Positions 1-6,413 of a stretch of 6,504 nucleotides of DNA are shown here, piece by piece. The translations under genes were made by a program, and so were the position numbers. This stretch comes from an uncultured Tolumonas sp. (GTDB lineage Bacteria; Pseudomonadota; Gammaproteobacteria; Enterobacterales; Aeromonadaceae): positions 1 through 6,504 of the forward strand of contig CAIZDF010000719.1 in the NCBI GenBank assembly GCA_903931645.1. Reading direction: 5' to 3'. Each line of letters opens with the position of its first letter. The first letter of the stretch is position 1. The notes below the pieces were generated by a model. The model was given only the letters and a program-made list of their open reading frames with translations. It ran no database searches and had not been told where the DNA came from.

Positions 1-1
1 C

Positions 2-862
2 GTCGGTTTCGTGTTCCAGCATTATGCACTGTTCCGCCATATGACGATTTTTGAAAACGTGGCGTTTGGTTTGCGGGTGAAACCGCGCAAAGTGCGTCCG
101 AATGAAAATGTCATTCAGCAGAAAGTAAAACAGCTGTTGGAACTGGTACAACTGGGGCATGTTGCCGATCGTTATCCAACCCAGCTTTCTGGTGGTCAGC
201 GTCAACGTGTTGCGCTGGCACGTGCATTGGCGGTTGAGCCGCAAGTGTTGTTGCTGGATGAACCCTTCGGTGCGTTGGATGCGCAAGTGCGTAAAGAGTT
301 ACGTCGCTGGTTACGTCGTTTGCACGATGAATTGCACGTGACCAGCTTGTTTGTAACTCACGATCAAGAGGAAGCCTTGGAAGTCGCCGATCGGGTCGTG
401 CTGATGAATGCCGGTAAAATCGAGCAATTTGGTACCCCACAGGAAGTTTACGAAAAACCGGCGACTGAATTTGTACACCGTTTCTTGGGTACGGTTAACC
501 TGTTCCACGGCCATCTGCAAAGCGGTCAACTGGAAGTTTCTGGTGCCACACTGACGGAACAAGTCTCTGGTCTGGAAACCACGGATACCAAGGCGATCGC
601 CTATGTGCGTCCGCATGAACTGGAGCTGTTACCTGCCAACATTCCGCACGGTATTCCGGCGACTGTCGTGCGCATATTGCCGTTTGGTGGTGCGTATCGA
701 GTCGAAGTTTCGGCAAATAATGGTGTCGCACGCACCTTGATTGAAGTCGATGTGCCGCGTGAGCAGGTTGCTGTGCTAGAGTTACGTCCAGGATTATCAG
801 TACGACTGGTGGCACGCCAAACGCAGCTCTATCAGTCTGAAACTAAGGAACGTGTGGCTTGA
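2..862 (+). CDS. cysA: Sulfate/thiosulfate ABC transporter ATP-binding protein CysA (5' end outside window)
   Basis: ATPase subunit of the CysTWA (CysUWA) inner-membrane importer, which hydrolyses ATP on the cytoplasmic side to drive sulfate and thiosulfate uptake. The reading frame is open from base 2 and the first visible residues, [15 protein letters not shown], match E. coli CysA from about residue 76. About 75 N-terminal residues, including Walker A, are therefore off the left edge; the GTG at 11 is an internal valine, not a start. Visible in the 286-residue fragment are the Q-loop glutamine (6), ABC signature LSGGQRQR (62-69), Walker B VLLLDEP (82-88), D-loop ALDAQ, and H-switch THDQEE (119-124), followed by a roughly 140-residue C-terminal regulatory/TOBE-like part. 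The implied full length of about 361 fits the family (E. coli 365). The stop overlaps the start of cbl by 4 bp, so the two are very probably co-transcribed. The identification is firm. Confidence 0.96.
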   Translation, partial: VGFVFQHYALFRHMTIFENVAFGLRVKPRKVRPNENVIQQKVKQLLELVQLGHVADRYPTQLSGGQRQRVALARALAVEPQVLLLDEPFGALDAQVRKELRRWLRRLHDELHVTSLFVTHDQEEALEVADRVVLMNAGKIEQFGTPQEVYEKPATEFVHRFLGTVNLFHGHLQSGQLEVSGATLTEQVSGLETTDTKAIAYVRPHELELLPANIPHGIPATVVRILPFGGAYRVEVSANNGVARTLIEVDVPREQVAVLELRPGLSVRLVARQTQLYQSETKERVA

Positions 863-1815
863 ATTTTCAACAGCTCAAGATTATCCGCGAAGCAGCCCGC
901 TGCCACTTCAACCTAACTGAAGTGGCGAATACGCTGTATACCTCACAATCGGGTGTCAGTCGGCATATCAAAGAGCTGGAAGATGAGCTGGGTGTGGAAC
1001 TGTTTATCCGCCGCGGTAAACGCCTGTTAGGGATGACCGAACCGGGCAAAGCACTGCTCACGATGGCCGAACGTATTCTGACGGAAGCGAATAATATCCG
1101 CCGTTTGGCCGACAACTTTGCCAACAGCGATCGCGGACGTTTACATGTTTCTACGACACATACGCAGGCGCGTTATGCGTTACCGGGCATCATCAAAGAG
1201 TTCCGTACACAATATCCGCAAGTACAGCTGGTGCTGCATCAGGGCAGCCCAAGTGAAATCGTCTCTATGCTACTTAACGGTGAAACGGACATTGGTCTCA
1301 CCAGCGAGTTGATGGCTGATTATGAAGAGATCGCGGCGTTCCCTTATTACAGCTGGCATCACGCCATCTTAGTCCCTCGTGGCCATCCATTAACGGAATT
1401 GCCACAGGTAACGCTGGAAGACCTCAGTGCTTGGCCGCTGGTCACTTATCAATCCGGCTTAACCGGACGTACCAAAATTGATGCGGCTTTTGCGATGGCA
1501 GATATTGAGCCGGATATCGTCTTGAGTGCGCAAGACTCTGACGTTATCAAAACTTATGTGGAGTTGGGTTTAGGCGTCGGTATTCTGGCTGATATGGCGA
1601 TTGACTCAGTTAAAGACAGTAATTTAGTGCGTATCAATGCCGAGCATCTGTTTCCCGCCAATACCGCTTGGTTTGGGCTGAAAAAGGGTAAGTTCCAACC
1701 CAATTTTGCTTGGCGTTTTCTGCAGATCTGCAATCCATCACTGGCGATCAGCGATATCCAGGCGCAAGTCTTTGCAACCGGTGAAGTTCAAACACCATTG
1801 CACTACGAGATCTAA
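859..1815 (+). CDS. cbl: LysR-family (CysB-type) sulfur regulator Cbl
   Basis: DNA-binding activator of sulfur-starvation genes; in E. coli Cbl drives uptake and use of sulfonates and responds to adenosine phosphosulfate. The 318-residue product begins [14 protein letters not shown], the same opening as E. coli Cbl (316 aa), and carries the winged HTH in residues 1-60 ([18 protein letters not shown] at 28-45). The CysB-type ligand domain follows from about residue 92, with the TTHTQARY ligand motif at 99-106, HQGSP at 127-131 and [17 protein letters not shown] at 225-241. The start is TTG, chosen because it gives the conserved N terminus and has AAGGA at 846-850 about 8 nt upstream; its TTGA overlaps the cysA stop, implying translational coupling. 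Cbl rather than CysB is favoured by the N terminus and by the [17 protein letters not shown] stretch (51-67). Placement behind cysA suggests it controls sulfate uptake here, possibly as the main local CysB-like factor, which is inference. Confidence 0.93.
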   Translation: MNFQQLKIIREAARCHFNLTEVANTLYTSQSGVSRHIKELEDELGVELFIRRGKRLLGMTEPGKALLTMAERILTEANNIRRLADNFANSDRGRLHVSTTHTQARYALPGIIKEFRTQYPQVQLVLHQGSPSEIVSMLLNGETDIGLTSELMADYEEIAAFPYYSWHHAILVPRGHPLTELPQVTLEDLSAWPLVTYQSGLTGRTKIDAAFAMADIEPDIVLSAQDSDVIKTYVELGLGVGILADMAIDSVKDSNLVRINAEHLFPANTAWFGLKKGKFQPNFAWRFLQICNPSLAISDIQAQVFATGEVQTPLHYEI

Positions 1816-1840
1816 GCAACAGATAAATTGAGAGAGATGG

Positions 1841-1865
1841 AAGGGTTGAGATTAGTTCAACCCTT
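1841..1865. terminator. Possible bidirectional terminator hairpin between cbl and tusA
   Basis: A perfect 9-bp inverted repeat, AAGGGTTGA (1841-1849) and TCAACCCTT (1857-1865), flanks a 7-nt loop in the convergent cbl/tusA junction. The tusA stop codon (1852-1854) lies in the loop and one arm is tusA coding sequence. No long T-run follows on either strand, so intrinsic termination is plausible from location and symmetry but not proven; it could instead stabilise the 3' ends of the messages. Confidence 0.5.
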
Positions 1866-2100
1866 TACGGATCAGATAGCGATAGGGCGGTTGTTCGGTT
1901 TCACTGGCTAACAGGGTGTGATCCATGAAACGGCAGAAACTGGGAATATCGCGCACCGTCGCCGGATCATCCGCAATTACCAGCAATGTCTCGCCGTCTT
2001 GCATCAGCCGCACGGTTTTGCGCACCATCATTACCGGTTCCGGGCAGCGCAAGCCACTGGCATCCAGAGTCTGGTTGATGTTATCTGCCGAAAAAGTCAT
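1852..2100 (-). CDS. tusA: Sulfur-carrier protein TusA
   Basis: Small cytoplasmic persulfide carrier that takes sulfur from the cysteine desulfurase IscS and passes it to TusBCD-TusE for 2-thiolation of wobble uridine in tRNA; it also affects sulfur allocation to molybdenum cofactor and iron-sulfur clusters. The 82-residue product has the family signature [20 protein letters not shown] (12-31) with the active cysteine at 19, the stretch IADDPAT (42-48), a second cysteine at 56 as in the E. coli protein, and the closing PYRYLIRKG. The length equals the family norm (E. coli 81 aa). The ATG at 2100 has a good Shine-Dalgarno, AGGAG, read from 2110 to 2106, 5 nt upstream. It lies 40 nt after the stop of the sugar-binding-protein gene on the same strand, so it may be read from that operon or from its own unrecognised promoter. 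It is convergent with cbl. Confidence 0.97.
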   Translation of the reverse strand: MTFSADNINQTLDASGLRCPEPVMMVRKTVRLMQDGETLLVIADDPATVRDIPSFCRFMDHTLLASETEQPPYRYLIRKGLN

Positions 2101-2140
2101 GTTTGCTCCTGTGAATCAACTATCCACATAAAGCATATCA

Positions 2141-3394
2141 TTAACGTTGCGCGGAGAGTACCGCACGTGCCAGCTGGCGGGCAGCCTGTTTGGCATCGCC
2201 ATCCGGATTATTGAAATAACCCGCCAATACATCACCGATGGCCTGTCGAACATAGCTTGAATTCGCCATGCCTTCCGCCATGCTCGGCACCAGTTCCTGT
2301 TGTTTAATGGCCTGTTGTAACTGTTGAGCTGAATGCTGAGCACACTGGTCAAAATCAGTCAGGGTCTGGTTATTTAACACTGGGATTGATCCTTTCACCC
2401 GATTAAAAGCATGTTGAAAATCGGAGGTCATGATCATGTTCACCAGTTGCAACTGCGCTTGTTGTTTCTGCTGACTTTGCACATCAAACATCGCTATCGA
2501 GTCGAGATTGTAGCTGAATTTGCCGTCAGTACCTGGTGCCGGTAAACAAAGAATATCTTTGCCTGGTACCACATTTGCCGCAGTCAGTTCACCTTTTACC
2601 CAATCGCCCATCAACTGCATGGCGGCTGAGCCTTCGATCAACATATGTGTCGCCTGATTCCAGTTCGTACCACCGTAGTCATCGGCAATATATTCCCGTA
2701 GCTGGTGGAATAGCTCCAGTAAATGCTGCATGGTGTCGCTTTGCAACGCGGTTTGATCCAACTGGATAAACGCCCGGCGGTAAAAATCACTACCACCTTC
2801 ACCCAGCACAATCGCTTCAAACAATATCGCCAATTGCCATTGATCATCGCCAATCGCCAATGGGGTGATACCGGCTTGCTTTAGTTTTTTGGATACGGCC
2901 AATAACTCAGCCCAGCTTGCTGGTGGCGTGAGTTGTAAGCGCTGAAATACTTTCGGGTTGACCCATAACCAGTTCACACGATGAATGCCGATTGGCACGG
3001 CGACGTAATGACCTTTTGACTGCACGCTGTGTTGCACAAATTCAGGCAACACTTGTTCCCAGCCATTTTGCTGTGCAACGTTATCGAGATTACGTAAGAA
3101 GCCCAAAGCTGCCCATTCTTGCAGCTCGCTACCTTTCAGATGTGCTGCTTCCGGTGGGGTACCGGAGAGGGCGCGGCTCTTTAATACCGTCATGGCTGAT
3201 TTGCCACCACCACCGGAAATGGCGGAATCTTGCCACTCATTGCCTAATGCCTGCCAGTAACTGCGTAATACACCGGCGGCTTTGGCTTCGCCACCGGCGG
3301 TCCACCAATGCAATACTTCAACCGACGAGGCCATAGCAGAGACAGACACCAGTGACAGCATCAAACTGGATACAAGGTAAGAACGGAGGGTCAT
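2141..3394 (-). CDS. Periplasmic sugar-binding protein, glucose/mannose ABC type (GtsA-like)
   Basis: Extracytoplasmic solute-binding protein of the SBP_bac_1 class. Residues VEVLHWWTAGGEAKA (25-39), GGGGKSAMTVLKSR (61-74) and GDWVKGE (263-269) resemble glucose-binding proteins such as Pseudomonas GtsA, so glucose or a related hexose is the likely ligand. The 417-residue length is normal. An N-terminal signal peptide is evident: positive R4, hydrophobic core about 7-19, and probable signal peptidase I cleavage after AMA at 20-22; there is no lipobox. ATG at 3394 is chosen over the TTG at 3400 because AAGGA (3406-3402) lies 7 nt before it, whereas TTG would leave only 1 nt. The start is 2 nt after the kinase stop. 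Cysteines at 283 and 351 could form a disulfide. No permease or ATPase gene follows; the next gene is tusA. It may feed a transporter encoded elsewhere or present sugar to the adjacent kinase. Family assignment is good; ligand is inferred. Confidence 0.85.
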   Translation of the reverse strand: MTLRSYLVSSLMLSLVSVSAMASSVEVLHWWTAGGEAKAAGVLRSYWQALGNEWQDSAISGGGGKSAMTVLKSRALSGTPPEAAHLKGSELQEWAALGFLRNLDNVAQQNGWEQVLPEFVQHSVQSKGHYVAVPIGIHRVNWLWVNPKVFQRLQLTPPASWAELLAVSKKLKQAGITPLAIGDDQWQLAILFEAIVLGEGGSDFYRRAFIQLDQTALQSDTMQHLLELFHQLREYIADDYGGTNWNQATHMLIEGSAAMQLMGDWVKGELTAANVVPGKDILCLPAPGTDGKFSYNLDSIAMFDVQSQQKQQAQLQLVNMIMTSDFQHAFNRVKGSIPVLNNQTLTDFDQCAQHSAQQLQQAIKQQELVPSMAEGMANSSYVRQAIGDVLAGYFNNPDGDAKQAARQLARAVLSAQR

Positions 3395-3396
3395 TA

Positions 3397-4869
3397 TCAA
3401 TTCCTTGGCAAGGAAAGAATGGCTTGTAAGCCACCGTGTAAACGGTTTTCCAACACTAAATCGCCACCATGGGCGCGGGCAATACTGCGTGCAATCCCCA
3501 AACCAAGGCCATTACCGCTGCTATCTTGTGCTAGTCGGTAATAAGGCTCAAACACCTTTTCCAACTGCTGCTCCGGCAAGCCTGGGCCTTCATCAATGAT
3601 GTAGAGGTATAGCATGTTGGTTTTGCTGTTTTTTTCCAAATCATCCATCACAATCACGCGAGCTTGATCACCATATTTAATCGCATTATCAATCAAATTG
3701 GCGATACAGCGTTTCAATGCCAGTGGTTTGCCGCGATATAAGTATTTGCAATGGCCTTCAATCGTCAGATGCGGATCCAGCAGGTTGTAGTCTTCCGCCA
3801 TGCCCGCCAGCAGCTGATTGATGTCGATCTCTTCGATATTTTCGTGGATATGCGTGTCTTTAACAGTCTGCAGTGCGCCCTTGACCATCATCTCGAGGTC
3901 ATCCAGATCTTTGCTGAATTTCACAATCTGCGTGTCGTCATCGAGTAACTCCACGCGTAAGCGCAAGCGGGTAATTGGTGTTTTCAAATCATGAGAAATG
4001 GAGCTGAACAGCTTTTCGCGATCGCCGATATAACGCCGGATCCGCTGCTGCATAATATTAATAGCCCGGGTCACCGCGACAATCTCACTGGCGCCGGCTT
4101 CCGGTAATGGGGGTTGATCAATGTCTTTACCCAGACTTACTGCTGCCGCCGCTAAATGGCGTAACGGACGTGTTTGCCAGCGGACAAGGGCAAAGGTGAA
4201 AGGAAACAGAATAATCGTCAGCAGAATAATGAAACGAAATTGATGCGGTGAAACCACATCTTCATCCAGTGTCATATAGGGTGCGGGCAATAACGCGGCC
4301 AAATACAACCAATCGCCATTTTCTAGCTTGATCTGCGTCACCAGAATGGGTGGATTAATCGGCTCCATTAATAAGGTATAACGGGACCAGGATGGCGGGA
4401 TATCTGATAGCAACGTTTCATTATTAAAAACATGCAATTCGGCAGGGTACGAAAAATCAGTTTTGATCTGCATACTCTGTCCGAGTTTATGTAGCAGTGT
4501 CTGATTAACCTCTTTTAGTACCACTTGTTTTTTAGGGCTATCAGGAATGCCATTCAGCCGGATTTCTTCTTTGTTCAAGGAAACAAAAAAACGGCTACCG
4601 CCCATATTGCGTAACTGATCCAAGGCAATCGGGCGATATTGCAAGGGCAGAGATTTAAAGAAACTCACGGTGGAGGCGGCCGAATTAGCCAGATCACGGG
4701 TTGACGCCAGCATGCCCTCTAATTCCCGTTTTTCTAATTGTTGCATCCAAATACCAGAAATCAGGCTTTGGGCTAACACAATCGCCAGCAGCAGCAATAG
4801 CAACATGCGCGATAATAACGATCGCGGCACAAACAATGAAAAAAAGCGACGCAACCAGCTAGTCTTCAT
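3397..4869 (-). CDS. Membrane sensor histidine kinase (GtrS-like) of a sugar-responsive two-component system
   Basis: Inner-membrane sensor that autophosphorylates on histidine and passes phosphate to the response regulator encoded just upstream. In the 490-residue product, TM1 spans about 17-40 (MLLLLLLAIVLAQSLISGIW region), a periplasmic domain of about 170 residues follows, and TM2 lies at about 211-230. A HAMP-like linker beginning RWQTRPLRHLAAAA leads to the H-box SSISHDLKTPITRLRLR (289-305, H293). The catalytic domain has N-box NLIDNAIKYG (391-400), G1 DEGPGLP (426-432), F-box FEPYYR and G2 GNGLGLGIA (452-460). All catalytic motifs are intact. The ATG at 4869 overlaps the regulator gene by 11 nt; no clear Shine-Dalgarno is visible, consistent with translational coupling. 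ATG at 4878 or TTG at 4884 are alternative starts. The order regulator-kinase-glucose-type binding protein recalls Pseudomonas gltR-gtrS-gtsA, where the pair controls glucose uptake. The signal here is inferred. Confidence 0.9.
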   Translation of the reverse strand: MKTSWLRRFFSLFVPRSLLSRMLLLLLLAIVLAQSLISGIWMQQLEKRELEGMLASTRDLANSAASTVSFFKSLPLQYRPIALDQLRNMGGSRFFVSLNKEEIRLNGIPDSPKKQVVLKEVNQTLLHKLGQSMQIKTDFSYPAELHVFNNETLLSDIPPSWSRYTLLMEPINPPILVTQIKLENGDWLYLAALLPAPYMTLDEDVVSPHQFRFIILLTIILFPFTFALVRWQTRPLRHLAAAAVSLGKDIDQPPLPEAGASEIVAVTRAINIMQQRIRRYIGDREKLFSSISHDLKTPITRLRLRVELLDDDTQIVKFSKDLDDLEMMVKGALQTVKDTHIHENIEEIDINQLLAGMAEDYNLLDPHLTIEGHCKYLYRGKPLALKRCIANLIDNAIKYGDQARVIVMDDLEKNSKTNMLYLYIIDEGPGLPEQQLEKVFEPYYRLAQDSSGNGLGLGIARSIARAHGGDLVLENRLHGGLQAILSLPRN

Positions 4870-5581
4870 GCACAACATCTGCAATCAGCATATAGCCGCT
4901 GCCACGGATGGTTTTGATAATACGAGGCCCTTTACCGTTATCGCCTAATTTCTGGCGTAAACGGCTGATCTGCACATCAATACCACGTTCCATCGGCAAT
5001 GATTCACGGCCACGGGTGGCATCACTGATCGCATCACGATCCAGAATTTGTCCTGGATGTTGTAAAAAGAGATGCAATAAGATGAAGTCGCTACCTGTCA
5101 GGTCAATGCTTGAGCCATCTTCATGTGTCAGCAACTGGGTTCTCGAGTCCAGTGTCCAGCCAGCAAATTTCAGTTTACGGCCAGAGACCACTTCTTTTTC
5201 CGGTTGACGGAATTCAGCGCGTCGTAATAAAGCTTTAATACGTGCCATCAACTCACGTGGACTAAAGGGTTTCGCAATATAGTCATCCGCACCCAACTCC
5301 AGACCAATCACTCGATCTGCTTCGTCAGAAGCGGCAGTTAGCATAATAATAGGTACTTGTGATTTCCGGCGGATCTGCTGACACAGGCTGAAACCATCAT
5401 CACCTGGCATCATGATATCCAGAATAATCAGCTCGGGTGTAGCAAGCGCCAGTTGCTGGTACATTTCCACGCCATCACAAGCGGTCAATACATCAAAACC
5501 AGCACGCGTCAGGTACTCTTTTAATAATTCCCTGATTTCCTGATCATCATCCACAATCAGAATGGGTTTACCTTTAGCCAT
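4859..5581 (-). CDS. OmpR/PhoB-type response regulator (GltR-like)
   Basis: Cytoplasmic transcription factor activated by phosphorylation, presumably by the kinase encoded next. The 240-residue product has a receiver domain (about 5-120) with acidic D11/D12/D13, phospho-acceptor D55 in LIILDIMMPG, T82, K104 in KPF, and a C-terminal winged helix (about 138-235) with DVQISRLRQKLG and the RGSGY wing at 226-230. Length is typical. The ATG at 5581 is preferred over the upstream in-frame extension because it starts the receiver fold directly and has GAAGG (5592-5588) 6 nt before it. It is the first gene of the minus-strand operon and is divergent from hemG across a 197-bp region with several inverted repeats, where it may autoregulate. 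Resemblance to Pseudomonas GltR rests on the DDDQEIRELL start, DGFSLC motif and gene order; it could equally be called a generic OmpR-family regulator. Confidence 0.92.
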   Translation of the reverse strand: MAKGKPILIVDDDQEIRELLKEYLTRAGFDVLTACDGVEMYQQLALATPELIILDIMMPGDDGFSLCQQIRRKSQVPIIMLTAASDEADRVIGLELGADDYIAKPFSPRELMARIKALLRRAEFRQPEKEVVSGRKLKFAGWTLDSRTQLLTHEDGSSIDLTGSDFILLHLFLQHPGQILDRDAISDATRGRESLPMERGIDVQISRLRQKLGDNGKGPRIIKTIRGSGYMLIADVVHED

Positions 5582-5595
5582 GAACAACCTTCGTA

Positions 5596-5617
5596 CAATT
5601 CTGCAATGCAAGAATTG
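5596..5617. repeat. Inverted repeat just upstream of the response-regulator ribosome binding site
   Basis: CAATTCT (5596-5602) and AGAATTG (5611-5617) form a perfect 7-bp inverted repeat around an 8-nt centre. Within the centre GC and GC can pair further with one bulged A. On the minus-strand transcript this hairpin would end 3 nt before GAAGG, the Shine-Dalgarno of the response-regulator gene. It could be a protein operator or a leader hairpin that affects translation. Confidence 0.5.
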
Positions 5618-5669
5618 AACACATTATGTTGCGAAAAAGCAAGAAAACGGCAAAGAAGGTACGGCTAAA

Positions 5670-5688
5670 TTGCAGATTGTATCTGCAA
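5670..5688. promoter_or_regulatory. Perfect 7-5-7 inverted repeat, candidate operator
   Basis: TTGCAGA (5670-5676) and TCTGCAA (5682-5688) are exact reverse complements around a 5-nt spacer. The same heptamer occurs again at 5600-5606 within the other upstream dyad. It covers the candidate -10 (TACAAT) of the response-regulator promoter, a classic place for a repressor, and lies upstream of the candidate hemG promoter. The symmetry is seen directly; the binding protein is unknown. Confidence 0.5.
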
Positions 5689-5703
5689 CCGGTTCCAATT
5701 GAA
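5676..5703 (-). promoter_or_regulatory. Candidate promoter of the response regulator-kinase-binding protein operon
   Basis: On the minus strand TACAAT (5681-5676) is a good -10 hexamer, preceded with 16-bp spacing by TTCAAT (5703-5698), a weak -35. It would give a leader of about 85-90 nt containing the hairpin at 5596-5617. CATAAT at 5628-5623 is an alternative -10 but has no convincing -35. Prediction only. Confidence 0.3.
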
Positions 5704-5726
5704 CTTTTTGTTGCATGGTATATATA
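5699..5726 (+). promoter_or_regulatory. Candidate hemG promoter
   Basis: TTGAAC (5699-5704) and TATATA (5721-5726) are separated by 16 bp, about 50 bp before the hemG start. A second possibility is the extended -10 TGcTAATAT at 5738-5746, which lacks a good -35. The -35 falls within the dyad GTTC-N5-GAAC (5692-5704) and overlaps the candidate -35 of the divergent operon, so the two promoters may compete. Confidence 0.4.
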
Positions 5727-5778
5727 AAAGGAAAGCTTGCTAATATAAGCAAAGCTAAGCAGAGGATGAACCAAACCC

Positions 5779-6303
5779 ATGACCAAACGAATTCTGGTGT
5801 TGTATTCCAGCCGAGAAGGGCAAACTCGAAAGATAGTCGATGCCATATTAGCGCGTGCGCCAAACTGGCGGGCGGATTTGCATAACCTGCATGAACAACC
5901 TGTGATTGATTTGACGCCGTATGACAAAGTACTGATCGCAGCTTCTATCCGTTATGGTCACTTTCATCCCAGCCTCAATAAATTTGTAGAACAACACTAC
6001 GCAGTGTTAAAAGAAAAAGAGGCGGCCTTTATTGCGGTCAATCTTGTGGCGAGAAAGCCAGAAAAGAACACACCGGAAACCAACCTCTATACACGGAAGT
6101 GGCTACAACAATCAGTATGGAAACCACAGCACGTTGTCGTGTTCGCCGGCGCCTTGCGTTATTCCCGTTATAACTGGTGGCAGAAGCGAATTATCCAATT
6201 AATTATGTGGATGACAGGGGGAAGTACAAACACCAGCCGTGATATTGAGTTCACAAATTGGACAAACGTGCAAAAATTCGCCGAACAGTTACTGAAATCA
6301 TAG
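5779..6303 (+). CDS. hemG: Menaquinone/ubiquinone-dependent protoporphyrinogen IX oxidase HemG
   Basis: Flavodoxin-like enzyme that oxidises protoporphyrinogen IX to protoporphyrin IX, the penultimate step of haem synthesis, passing electrons to respiratory quinones at the inner membrane. The 174-residue product (E. coli 181) has the FMN phosphate loop SSREGQT (10-16), ASIRYGHFHPS (55-65), the HemG-specific long loop NLVARKPEKNTPETN (88-102), and AGALRYSRYNWW (123-134). The ATG at 5779 gives the standard N terminus MTKRILVLYSS; AGAGGA at 5761-5766 is an acceptable but distant Shine-Dalgarno (12 nt). Only 17 bp separate its stop from the -35 of the downstream rRNA promoter, and no terminator is visible, so hemG transcripts may run into the rrn operon. 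E. coli has the same hemG-rrn order. The 3' end of the gene also appears to carry Fis-type sites serving rrn P1. Confidence 0.97.
   Translation: MTKRILVLYSSREGQTRKIVDAILARAPNWRADLHNLHEQPVIDLTPYDKVLIAASIRYGHFHPSLNKFVEQHYAVLKEKEAAFIAVNLVARKPEKNTPETNLYTRKWLQQSVWKPQHVVVFAGALRYSRYNWWQKRIIQLIMWMTGGSTNTSRDIEFTNWTNVQKFAEQLLKS
6249..6263 (+). promoter_or_regulatory. Probable Fis-binding site centred near -101 of rrn P1
   Basis: GTTCACAAATTGGAC matches the degenerate 15-bp Fis consensus (G-N-t-Y-A-a-W-W-W-t-T-R-a-N-C) except at the two weak positions 6 and 13. Its centre (6256) lies at about -101 from the predicted P1 start, close to the -102 Fis site II known at E. coli rrnB P1. It lies within hemG coding sequence. 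Fis motifs are permissive, so this is a prediction supported by position. Confidence 0.5.
6268..6282 (+). promoter_or_regulatory. Possible Fis-binding site centred near -82 of rrn P1
   Basis: GTGCAAAAATTCGCC has G1, Y4, A5, an A-rich centre, TT at 10-11 and C15 of the Fis pattern; position 12 is C rather than a purine. Its centre is about 11 bp (one helical turn) upstream of the usual E. coli site I at -71, so it would face the same side of the helix. Also inside hemG. Confidence 0.4.
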
Positions 6304-6320
6304 GAATATCATAAATGCGC

Positions 6321-6357
6321 TTGACGTGTTTCCGGTTTTCCGTAGAATGCGGCCTCA
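6321..6357 (+). promoter_or_regulatory. rRNA operon promoter P1
   Basis: TTGACG (6321-6326), a 16-bp spacer, and TAGAAT (6343-6348), followed by the GC-rich discriminator GCGGCCTC and a likely start at A6357 in the context ACTG. The spacing and the discriminator-ACTG arrangement match E. coli rrnB P1. Short spacer and GC-rich discriminator are the features linked to control by ppGpp/DksA and initiating nucleotide. A moderately AT-rich stretch at about 6293-6317 sits where an UP element would be. Confidence 0.85.
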
Positions 6358-6389
6358 CTGGAACGGCGGACGCCAACACAGAGCGAGTT

Positions 6390-6413
6390 AAGCAGTTGTG
6401 ACGAACAACGCTT
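6390..6413 (+). repeat. Inverted repeat between rrn P1 and P2
   Basis: AAGC (6390-6393) and GTTGT (6395-6399) pair with ACAAC (6405-6409) and GCTT (6410-6413), giving 9 bp with a single bulged A and a 5-nt loop (GACGA). The hairpin would form in RNA started at P1, and its 3' arm runs into the P2 -35 hexamer. Function unknown. Confidence 0.45.

Noticed and set aside
11..13. GTG at 11 as a cysA start codon
   Set aside because: The frame stays open upstream and reads VGF before it, matching the interior of CysA; the real start and Walker A are off the left edge.
2536..3336. Plus-strand reading frames opposite the binding-protein gene
   Set aside because: Shadow frames with no family signature, opposite a complete conserved gene with signal peptide.
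3398..3400. TTG at 3400 as the binding-protein start
   Set aside because: The Shine-Dalgarno AAGGA would be only 1 nt away; ATG at 3394 has ideal spacing.
5582..5611. N-terminal extension of the response regulator up to 5611
   Set aside because: The extra residues are not part of the receiver fold, and the ATG at 5581 has a proper Shine-Dalgarno that would otherwise lie inside the gene.
5735..5755. Short repeats GCTTGC/GCAAAGC and AAGCTT before hemG
   Set aside because: Only 4-bp perfect pairing; too weak to call a hairpin or operator.
5574..5927. Minus-strand reading frames over the hemG 5' end and the divergent intergenic region
   Set aside because: They are antisense to a well-conserved gene, show no recognisable domain, and cover the promoters.
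6280..6294. Fis site at the canonical -71 position
   Set aside because: GCCGAACAGTTACTG misses the key pyrimidine at 4 and C at 15 and has G/C in the centre; a poor match.
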